Shown here one piece after another: positions 50,470-57,094 of a stretch of 64,000 nucleotides of DNA. Source of the stretch: Gp6-AA40 sp963818645. GTDB taxonomy: Bacteria > Acidobacteriota > Vicinamibacteria > Vicinamibacterales > UBA2999. The notes under the pieces were generated by a model, which searched no databases, was not told the DNA's origin, and saw only the letters and a list, made by a program, of their open reading frames with translations. Within the stretch, counting starts at the first letter, position 1; each line of letters starts with the position of its first letter. The stretch covers positions 1 to 64,000 of the forward strand of contig CAWFTF010000020.1 in assembly GCA_963818645.1 (NCBI GenBank), written 5' to 3'. The position numbers and the translations under genes are program-made.

Positions 50470-50892
50470 CTACTCAGGTTCCTCGACTTCCTCGAAGAAC
50501 AACAGTTCGAGCGCCATCCGCCGCAATTCCCAATCCGAGTACATCGCCTCCCCAACGACGAAGCGGCACATCCCGGAGGTATCAACGGTAACGATGGCGG
50601 TGAGATCGACGTCGATGTCCTCACCCTGGATGTGAATGCGTCGGCCCACTCGCTCGAACTGCACCACCGCGGCGACCTTGTCATTGCCAACGAGGCGAGA
50701 CACCTCGAACACATCGGCATCGTCTTCCGCGTAGAACTCGAACTTCCAGCCGTCGGGCCGGCCAAGCAATCCGTTGCGTCGCCGCACATCCTCTTCGACA
50801 TGAGTCTGAAGGCGCTCGAACATCAATGCTGCGCTGCATTTCGCCTGCGCGCCAACCCAATCGAAGTCGTCGGACATGTGTTCTTGCGCCAT
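50470..50892 (-). CDS. Hypothetical 140-residue protein upstream of the che operon
   Basis: Start ATG 50892, with GAGGAGTG just upstream; a longer reading to 51036 lacks a ribosome site. Not recognised. Predicted alpha+beta (FERLQTHVEEDVRRRNGLLGRPDGWKF, EFYAEDDADVFEVSRLVG, VVQFERVGRRIHIQGEDIDVDLTAIV) and very acidic at the end (FFEEVEEPE). No signal or membrane helix. 89 bases before cheY on the same strand, so probably in the operon, and divergent from the Ser/Thr kinase-BRCT gene across 146 bases. Confidence 0.7.
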   Translation of the reverse strand: MAQEHMSDDFDWVGAQAKCSAALMFERLQTHVEEDVRRRNGLLGRPDGWKFEFYAEDDADVFEVSRLVGNDKVAAVVQFERVGRRIHIQGEDIDVDLTAIVTVDTSGMCRFVVGEAMYSDWELRRMALELLFFEEVEEPE

Positions 50893-51038
50893 CACCACTC
50901 CTCGAGTTGTTCGAACGAACTCACTCCACGATTGCACGATCAGGCGATCCGGCCAAGAGAGATCTCCATGGATGACGCATGCGACTTTCTCGCCGGTTTC
51001 TGAACGAGGCAGACTTGTTATAGTGATCGTTCGCACGC

Positions 51039-52196
51039 ATGCCGACGTCTTTCACTGCGGCAATAACTCGCACGGCAGGGGCAATTCGCAAAGGCGATCG
51101 CTCCAACCTGCTGCCGGTTGGGCATGTCATCACGAGCCCCGAAACCCAACTCAGTTATCAGATCGAAGGGCTGCTCGGTGAGGGCGGCTTCGGCCAGGTC
51201 TATCTGGCACGGCGACTCGGACGATCGAGCACCGTGCCCGAGGTCCTGTGCATCAAGGTCAGCCAGCGCATCGACGGATGGCTGCGCGAGGCTTATTTCG
51301 GCCAGCTGCTCGACGGTCACCCTCGCGCGATTCGTGTCTTCGACGCTTTTCCAATCACTGCCTCGGGGCGATCGATCCTGTACTGCCTTGCGCTCGAGTA
51401 CGCGCAGTACGGCGATCTCAGCGCGTTCCTCAAGCGCAACGATCGCCCCTGGGCGGAGTCAGTCGCGCGTCGTGAAATCGCCGGCGTCCTCGAGGTGCTC
51501 GGGAAGCTGCACCGCGGGCAGATGCTCCACCGCGATCTCACACCGATGAACGTGTTCGTCTGCGACAGCCGCCGCCTCAAGCTGGGTGATTTCGGCATCG
51601 TGCGACAGCAAAGCGACCGGCGAGGGATCACAGCGAGGACGATGAACGCGCTGACCGCGCCGAGCGAGTTTCTTGCCGCCGCGGCACCAAAGTGGCAGGC
51701 GCGCGATGACGTGTATCAGGTCGGGCAACTGCTCGCGATGCTCATCAAGGGCAACGCGGCGATGCGCATTCGAACGCCCGATGTTCGCGCGCTCGCGTGC
51801 AGCGATCACCTGAAAGAAATCATCTACCGGTGTATTGGCGAACGGCGAAAGCGATACGAGAGCGCCAACGAGTTGATCGACGCTCTGCGCACGCCGCCGG
51901 CGTCACTCAAGGTCGGTGTGCTTCGATCGCTGAAGAGCGTGCACATCACGTTCACAGGCATTCTGAGCAAGCGGCGCCGCGAGGCCGCTCTCGCCGCACG
52001 AAAGGCCGGGGCGATCGTTCACAGCGGACCGTCCGCCCAGACGACCGTCGTCGTGCGTGGGCGGCCCAATCCGTTGCAGGCTGCCGGGCGTGATGGCGGC
52101 CTCAAGCTGATGGACATCAAACGTCTGCGCGAGAAGGGCCACAAAATCACGCTGCTCAACGAGACCCAGTTCTGGCGTCTCGTCGCGGCGAAATAG
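51039..52196 (+). CDS. Serine/threonine protein kinase fused to a C-terminal BRCT domain
   Basis: 385 residues. Hanks-type kinase about 38-290: glycine loop LLGEGGFGQVYLAR, Lys in LCIKVSQRI, catalytic loop MLHRDLTPMNVFV (Asp as base), metal motif LGDFGIV, activation segment ending about TAPSEFLA. Residues about 297-385 read as a BRCT domain: VHITFTGILSKRRREAALAA, KAGAIVHSGPSAQTTVVVRG, then GLKLMDIKRLREKGHKITLL and NETQFWRLV, matching the FTG-L, GA-V, T-xVV-G, G-KL and E-xF-xL pattern of ligase-type BRCT. No membrane helix, so cytoplasmic. BRCT domains bind phosphopeptides or DNA ends, so self-recognition of a phosphorylated product is a possible role. Confidence 0.85.
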   Translation: MPTSFTAAITRTAGAIRKGDRSNLLPVGHVITSPETQLSYQIEGLLGEGGFGQVYLARRLGRSSTVPEVLCIKVSQRIDGWLREAYFGQLLDGHPRAIRVFDAFPITASGRSILYCLALEYAQYGDLSAFLKRNDRPWAESVARREIAGVLEVLGKLHRGQMLHRDLTPMNVFVCDSRRLKLGDFGIVRQQSDRRGITARTMNALTAPSEFLAAAAPKWQARDDVYQVGQLLAMLIKGNAAMRIRTPDVRALACSDHLKEIIYRCIGERRKRYESANELIDALRTPPASLKVGVLRSLKSVHITFTGILSKRRREAALAARKAGAIVHSGPSAQTTVVVRGRPNPLQAAGRDGGLKLMDIKRLREKGHKITLLNETQFWRLVAAK

Positions 52197-52242
52197 ATCC
52201 TGCGTTTCGCCTGACGAGCTGACTCCGAGGTATCTTGACGAC

Positions 52243-53065
52243 GTGCGGCTGATTGCCGGCGCGCTCACGCTAGTAGTGCTGACCGTCTCCGTTGGAGCGC
52301 AGACGTCTCGGCTCGGCGACGTCGTTGCCCGCCTGGATGGCTATCTCCAGGGCTACGAGGATCGCCTGGCGAACATCGTCGCGGAAGAGACATATCGGCA
52401 ATGGGTCGAGCAGGGCCAGATGAATCGCCGTTCGACGACGTCACGAATGCTTCGCTCGGACTTTGCACTGACGCCTACGTCCGAACGCAACAGCTGGGTC
52501 GGGTATCGCGACACATTCGAAGTGGACGGCGCTCCGGTGCGCGACCGCGACGAACGTCTGCAGCGACTCCTGAGTAGCGGCGCGGTCGGACAAGCGGCCC
52601 GCATCGCCGAGCAAAACGCCCGGTTCAATCTCGGCGAAGGTCTCATCACACGCAACATCAACGTCCCGACGTTTGCGCTGGAGATGATGCACCCGCGGTT
52701 TCGGGACCGTGTCAAGGTGCGCCGCACAGGCGCCGACGTTCTGGATGGCCGTCCGGGCTGGCTCATCGAATTTCGCGAGCAGGACCGCCTTACGTTTGTG
52801 CATACGCCGGAGGGGCTGCGATCAGCCCTCGCGCGTCGTCGCGCTCACCGACATCCAGACCGGCGAAGTGCTCCGGACAGTCCTGACCTGGGAGCACGTG
52901 AAAGGGTCGATCGAGGTGTCCTATGGCCACGCCCCCGGCATTCCCGCGCCGGTGCCGATCCGCATGGCGGAGCGCTACGTCACACGCAGCGGTGAACTCG
53001 TCGCAGGCGAGGCGACGTACGCCAACTTCCGGCAGTTCGAGACGAGCGCACGGATCATCCCGTGA
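52243..53065 (+). CDS. Exported hypothetical protein, one frameshift near 52830
   Basis: Starts at GTG 52243 with a signal peptide (RLIAGALTLVVLTVSVGAQ). Family not recognised. It has a helical start (LDGYLQGYEDRLANIVAEETY) and a later beta-rich part (DRLTFVHTPEGLR). After that point the frame changes: the other frame continues PSRVVALTDIQTGEVLRTVLTW and EVSYGHAPGIPAPVPIRM and ends YANFRQFETSARIIP at 53065. One extra base near 52830 explains it; restored length is about 273 residues. The ending resembles acidobacterial exported proteins that report modified outer-surface components, but no function is known. 46 bases after the kinase-BRCT gene. Confidence 0.72.
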
Positions 53066-53090
53066 GGTGACCGATTGGCGGGCCGGTCGG

Positions 53091-54086
53091 TTAGAACGCG
53101 AGCGTCTCGGAGTCCTTTTCCTTTTCCTTTTCCAGTTCGATCCTGTGGGCATACACAGTGCCGTTCGATTGACGTTCGCCTGCGAGGTCTATTCGCATCC
53201 CATTACTCAGCCGCTTGCATGGTCCCTTGGTGAACTCGGTGTTGTCATCGGTGACGACGCGGTAGCCTCCTGCCGTGAACGACAGCGCGGGACAGGTGCC
53301 TGAAAGCCCAGACACGGTTCCATCGAACTCGACACGTGTCGCGGGCGGCCGTGGTGTTGGCGCAGGTGCCGGTGGCGCAGGTGTTGGTGCTGGTGGCGTT
53401 GGCGCAGGTGCCGGTGGTTTTGGTGCCGGTGTCGGTGGCGCAGGTGTTGGTACTGGTGGCGCAGGTGTCGGTGTTGGTGGCGCAGGTGTCGGTGTTGGTG
53501 GCGCAGGTGTCGGTGTTGGTGGCGCAGGTGTCGGTACTGGTGGTGCCGGCGCAGGCGTTGGCGCAGGTGCCGGCAGCGGTGGTGTCGGTGCAGGTGCCGG
53601 TGCCGACGGCGGTGGTGTTGGCGCGGGTATCGGCGCAGGTACCGGTACGGGTGTTGGTGACGGAGGCGTGGGTGGCGAAGGCCGCGGGGCAGGTGGAGGC
53701 TCTGGCTCCGGGCTTGGAGGAGGAGGCGGCGGCGGTGGCGCTGCCGCCTGCGTCACCTGCATCCGAACGCCGTTGAAGTCGACTTCTCCACTGCGGCTGT
53801 TCGGAATCTGATTCGCGTCTACCTGCACGGTCAGTGCGCCTTCACCTTGCCCGCTGAGAGGCTCAACGTGCAGCCATGAGGCGTTGGCCGTTACCAACCA
53901 CGAACAGTCCGCGGTCGTGACCACGCGCGCAGACACCACTCCACCTGACGCACTCATCGTCGCGGGGAGTCCCGTCACCGTCGGCTGGCACTTCACGAGG
54001 GTAGGGCCCGTGGCGTTCTGCGACACACTGGCACCACTGCAGCCAGTCGCGCCGATCGCGAGCACGAACACGACGATACCCGTCAT
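53091..54086 (-). CDS. BACON-domain lipoprotein with long Pro-rich repeat linker
   Basis: 331 residues from ATG 54086; lipobox AIGATGC. Residues about 35-110 form a BACON-like immunoglobulin domain (GGVVSARVVTTADCSWLVTA, ASWLHVEPLSGQGEGALTV, VDFNGVRMQVTQ). A linker of about 130 residues made of Pro-Ala-Thr repeats (units such as PTPTPAP) follows. The C-terminal 75 residues (VEFDGTVSGLSGTCPALSF, YRVVTDDNTEFTKGPC, MRIDLAGERQ, VYAHRIELE) look like a small OB-type, DUF5666-like barrel, followed by a Lys/Glu-rich tail. Surface or periplasmic adhesion role inferred. The linker is encoded by the tandem repeat at 53437-53541 and its degenerate flanks. Confidence 0.82.
   Translation of the reverse strand: MTGIVVFVLAIGATGCSGASVSQNATGPTLVKCQPTVTGLPATMSASGGVVSARVVTTADCSWLVTANASWLHVEPLSGQGEGALTVQVDANQIPNSRSGEVDFNGVRMQVTQAAAPPPPPPPPSPEPEPPPAPRPSPPTPPSPTPVPVPAPIPAPTPPPSAPAPAPTPPLPAPAPTPAPAPPVPTPAPPTPTPAPPTPTPAPPTPTPAPPVPTPAPPTPAPKPPAPAPTPPAPTPAPPAPAPTPRPPATRVEFDGTVSGLSGTCPALSFTAGGYRVVTDDNTEFTKGPCKRLSNGMRIDLAGERQSNGTVYAHRIELEKEKEKDSETLAF
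53437..53541. repeat. 21-base tandem repeat, five units
   Basis: Units start at 53437, 53458, 53479, 53500 and 53521. The middle three are identical and the outer two differ at a few bases. Each encodes seven residues of the Pro-Thr-Ala linker on the minus strand. Degenerate copies continue from about 53341 to 53740. Copy number is likely to vary by slippage. Confidence 0.85.
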
Positions 54087-54375
54087 CGAACGCTCGTAGC
54101 GGTGGGTCCGATGTCGGATCGAACGACGAGGCATCGTCCGCCTGCGCAGGGCCATGGACTTTCTAAACGGCATGGGTCATGTGCAGTGCAGCGGCATGCA
54201 AACGGTTCGCCGTGAAGTAGTGACTGCGCAGAAGGCGCGCCCTGAACTTACGCCTCGTGACCGCCGTCTTCGAAGACAGATCCGCGAAAAGCCGTGATAC
54301 GCGGGAGCAGATCGTGGGCGTCGGCTCACGCCGCTGTGGAACTCTGACGCAGCACGAAGCCGGTAATGGAGATTC

Positions 54376-54573
54376 TTACAAATGAAGCTGCGGTCGCGAA
54401 CAACCGGCGTCGAGGTTCGCGTCGGTTATCGCGACAAGCATCACGAACGCCTCGTCGCTGATCATCATGCAGGCGCCGCTCTCGTTGGTGAACTGCTTGT
54501 TGAACTCGAAGCCCAGCGTCGAGAAGAACCTCATCGACTTCTGCAGGTCGCGAACGGGCAGGTTCACGAACAT
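54376..54573 (-). pseudogene. Truncated VOC/glyoxalase-fold protein
   Basis: Only the first half of a VOC protein is present: MFVNLPVRDLQKSMRFFSTLGFEFNKQFTNESGACMMIS (start of the first beta-alpha-beta unit), then DEAFVMLVAI, after which the frame ends within about 18 unrelated residues. The usual length is 130-140 residues and no second half is found downstream in any frame down to 54174. This looks like a 3-prime deletion rather than a frameshift. Members of this type are often encoded next to SigX5-like sigma factors, as here. An in-frame start at 54636 is also possible. Confidence 0.65.
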
Positions 54574-54685
54574 CTTGCGATTGGTCGCCTCCGTTCGGAT
54601 CACTAGAGATGATTCGGTCGCCTCCTGGAAAACCACGTAGAGGGACAGACCGCCGGCGGCCGGCGGAATGATCGATCGCGCAGTT

Positions 54686-55648
54686 TCAGGCCGGAAAATG
54701 AGCCGGAAGGCCGAACAATGGGAACAGATGCTCGGTGTCGAGGAACGAGTTCCACGCCGCGATGCCGCCGCGATCGAACTCGAGGACGATCAGTGCCCAG
54801 GGCGCATGGCCCCCGCCCGGCGCAGGCCGATATTGCCCGAAGCCTCGTGTCCCTGAAGCGCTCGTTGGCAGGAGCCGCGATCCGCGACAACCTGCCCCCG
54901 GCCCAAGGAGCCACGACTTGATCGTCTCGTGCCCGCGCAGCCACAGCGTATAAGGCGGCATGGACAGCGTGGCATCTTCGCGAAGCAGTGCGACGAGCGC
55001 GTCAACGTCGTAGTTGTGAAATGCCTCGACGTACCTGTTAAGCAGAGCGGACTGCTCGTCGGACAGCGGTTCGCTCGTCGTGGTGCCCTGACGGTCCGCA
55101 ACCGTCGCGCGCGCCCGTTGTAAGGCGCTATTTACTGCGGCGACCGACATGTCCAGGCACTCCGCGACTTCGGCCGCGGACCATCCGAGCACTTCGCTCA
55201 GAAGGAGCGCGGCACGCTGACGCGGCGGGAGGTGCTGGAGCGCCGAGACGAAGGCCAGGCGAATGCTCTGACGAAGGGCCGCCAACTCGAACGGGCTCGC
55301 GTCGGACGGCAGCACCCGGGCGTCCGGTACGGGCTCGAGCCAATGCCGCGGCTCACGAACCTCGAGATGGTCTTCAATTGAGCCGTTCGGCCCTTCCTCG
55401 ATGGGTCTGGCCCGCCGCGAGCGGTCCGAGAGCGCATCGAGACAGACGTTGGTCGCGATTCGGTATAACCACGTACGTAAGGATGCGCGGCCTTCGAAGC
55501 GATCGAGGGCTTGCCACGCGCGCACCATCGTCTCCTGGACCGCGTCCTCGGCATCGAACGCCGACCCCAGCATGCGGTAACAGTGGCCCCTCAACGGAAC
55601 GCGATGAGCTTCAAGCTGCGTGGCGTCGACCTGCATGTCGATCTTCAT
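54686..55648 (-). CDS. ECF-type sigma factor with SnoaL-like C-terminus (SigX5/SigJ-like)
   Basis: 320 residues from ATG 55648 (MKIDMQVDATQLE). Sigma region 2: CYRMLGSAFDAEDAVQETMVRAWQALDRFEGRASLRTWLYRIATNVCLDAL. Region 4: LPPRQRAALLLSEVLGWSAAEVAECLDMSVAAVNSALQRAR (shown as domain spans). The last 120 residues are an NTF2/SnoaL-like domain (LLNRYVEAFHNYDVDALVALLRED, PPYTLWLRG). ECF factors with this fused domain usually have no anti-sigma partner and are controlled by their own C-terminus. Divergent from the CHRD lipoprotein gene across 95 bases, a candidate target. Confidence 0.9.
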   Translation of the reverse strand: MKIDMQVDATQLEAHRVPLRGHCYRMLGSAFDAEDAVQETMVRAWQALDRFEGRASLRTWLYRIATNVCLDALSDRSRRARPIEEGPNGSIEDHLEVREPRHWLEPVPDARVLPSDASPFELAALRQSIRLAFVSALQHLPPRQRAALLLSEVLGWSAAEVAECLDMSVAAVNSALQRARATVADRQGTTTSEPLSDEQSALLNRYVEAFHNYDVDALVALLREDATLSMPPYTLWLRGHETIKSWLLGPGAGCRGSRLLPTSASGTRGFGQYRPAPGGGHAPWALIVLEFDRGGIAAWNSFLDTEHLFPLFGLPAHFPA

Positions 55649-55715
55649 ACCATGGGCCCTTGCTCTACAGGGAGCGATCTCGGCTACTCTATCGCCCGGC
55701 TTCCACAACAAACGA

Positions 55716-55732
55716 CCGCGGCAACGCCGCGG
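55716..55732 (+). promoter_or_regulatory. Hairpin just upstream of the CHRD gene ribosome site
   Basis: Perfect 7-base stem CCGCGGC/GCCGCGG with loop AAC (55716-55722, 55726-55732), ending 3 bases before the GGAGGA ribosome site at 55735-55740. If transcribed it lies in the leader of the CHRD gene and may stabilise it or tune initiation. Confidence 0.45.
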
Positions 55733-55743
55733 CTGGAGGAAAG

Positions 55744-56262
55744 ATGAAGCGATTCGGAGCATTACTCCTCAGCCTGTGCCTGTTCGGGGCCGCCGGCTGC
55801 AGTGACGATTCGACCAGCCCGTCGAATCTACCAATCGTGATGACGGCCAGTCTGTCTCCGGCCAATGAAGTACCAGCGATCGCCATCGCCGAGAATACCG
55901 GCCATGGCGCTGCCCAGATCACCTTCAACGTGACACGCGACGGAACCGGCGCCATCTCCGGTGGAACAGCCGAATTCCATTTTCAACTGAGCGGCTTCCC
56001 GTCGAGCACGACCATCATCGCTGCGCACATCCATCCCGGCGCCGCCGGCGTGAATGGCGGCGTCATCGTCAACACCGGTGTCGTTGCCGGGTCTCCAGTG
56101 ACCCAGTCGGACGGGGTGATGTCCTTCACCTCTGCCCCCGTCACGGTACCGGCGGCTTTGCTCCAGAGCATCGTGAACAATCCGGCCGGCTTCTACTTCA
56201 ACGTGCACTCGCCGACGAACCCCGGCGGCGTGGCCCGTGGACAACTCAATCGCGCGCAATAG
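55744..56262 (+). CDS. CHRD-domain lipoprotein
   Basis: 172 residues; GGAGGA lies 4 bases before ATG 55744. Lipobox FGAAGC. The CHRD domain covers about 30-172: VMTASLSPANEVPAIAIAENTGHGAAQITFNV, HFQLSGFPSSTTIIAAHIHPGAAGVNGGVIVN and GFYFNVHSPTNPGGVARGQL. The AHIH and FNVHS motifs are the family signature. CHRD proteins are extracytoplasmic and poorly understood. The divergent sigma factor may regulate it. A strong hairpin follows the gene. Confidence 0.9.
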   Translation: MKRFGALLLSLCLFGAAGCSDDSTSPSNLPIVMTASLSPANEVPAIAIAENTGHGAAQITFNVTRDGTGAISGGTAEFHFQLSGFPSSTTIIAAHIHPGAAGVNGGVIVNTGVVAGSPVTQSDGVMSFTSAPVTVPAALLQSIVNNPAGFYFNVHSPTNPGGVARGQLNRAQ

Positions 56263-56291
56263 CGCGACACCTCGCTCACACATCGACTCGA

Positions 56292-56315
56292 CGGGGTCCG
56301 AACATCTGGGCCCCG
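56292..56315. terminator. Hairpin between convergent CHRD and dioxygenase genes
   Basis: 8-base stem with one G-T mismatch-type pair (56292-56299 with 56308-56315) around an 8-base loop, in the 58-base gap between two convergent stops. Probable bidirectional terminator; no clear T-run. Confidence 0.45.
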
Positions 56316-56320
56316 CCCGC

Positions 56321-57016
56321 CTACGCCGAAACGCCCACTTGAAACGTCGCGGCGTATCCAGCACTCACACTCCCGCTCGGCGTGACGATCTCGGATGAGA
56401 GGCTGTCAGCAAAGATCCCGTCGGCGAGGTTCGACATGGGGTTCGTCCCGCGCGACGCATACACGCCGCTCGCGTGCACCGTGTTGTTGAGCGATTCGGG
56501 AAATGCGATCTGCGTCACCTTCACCGATCGCCCGGCCATCGTCACCTCGACATGAATGTGCGTGGCGCGCCCCTGATACCACCCGGGATAAATCGTGGTG
56601 AACGTCACTTCACCGTTGCTGTTGGTTGTCTGAATGCCCCGCAGGAATGTCTGCGTCGTCTGCGTGCCGTACTGCGAGTAGTCTCCCGCGGCATCCACAT
56701 GCCAGATCTCGACGTTCGCGTTCGGGACGGCAGCGCAGCCGCTGTTGGCGTTGACGACGCGGATCGTGAGGGCCAGAAGCGTCCCGCTCTTGCCTTCCCG
56801 GATGTCGCTGCGAAACAGGTCGACGAGCGATGGATAGGGACCGATGGTTTCCGTCGGCGTCACCGCGCACGTGGCGTTCGTGGACGTCGTAGTCGTCGTC
56901 GTTGCCGTCGATGACGGACTCGTGGGTGAATCGCCACATCCAAACGCGAACGCTGCGCCCGCCGCGCCAACAGCGCCGAGAGCCTCACGGCGCGTGAGCA
57001 ATCTTGAACCTTTCAT
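56321..57016 (-). CDS. Intradiol ring-cleavage dioxygenase-like protein, Tat/lipoprotein signal
   Basis: 231 residues from ATG 57016. N-terminal SRLLTRREALGAVGAAGAAFAFGC combines a twin-arginine motif and a lipobox. After a Ser/Thr-rich linker comes the intradiol dioxygenase core: TPTETIGPYPSLVDLFRSDIREG, VPNANVEIWHVDAAGDYSQYG, TTIYPGWYQGRATHIHVEV. Candidate Fe(III) ligands are the Tyr in DYSQY, the Tyr in PGWYQGR, and the two His of THIHV, the protocatechuate 3,4-dioxygenase pattern. Exported members of this family are common in soil bacteria; the substrate (aromatic diol) is not identifiable, and no aromatic degradation genes adjoin it. Confidence 0.9.
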   Translation of the reverse strand: MKGSRLLTRREALGAVGAAGAAFAFGCGDSPTSPSSTATTTTTTSTNATCAVTPTETIGPYPSLVDLFRSDIREGKSGTLLALTIRVVNANSGCAAVPNANVEIWHVDAAGDYSQYGTQTTQTFLRGIQTTNSNGEVTFTTIYPGWYQGRATHIHVEVTMAGRSVKVTQIAFPESLNNTVHASGVYASRGTNPMSNLADGIFADSLSSEIVTPSGSVSAGYAATFQVGVSA

Positions 57017-57094
57017 TCCTGTCGCCTCCGCCATCCAGTCTGACCGTTCAATTGTCACAAGACTGTGGCAGAGGCGTGCAGAGATCGTGACCCG

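Noticed and set aside
51039..52196. Kinase-BRCT fusion as an assembly join
   Set aside because: The frame is continuous, the linker is normal and the composition does not change. No junction signature is visible, although read support was not available.
53437..53541. CRISPR-like array
   Set aside because: The units are head-to-tail 21-base repeats without spacers and lie inside a coding frame.
53275..53811. Glycine/valine-rich repeat protein on the plus strand
   Set aside because: It is the reverse reading of the Pro-rich linker repeat; the minus-strand frame has a signal peptide and two real domains.
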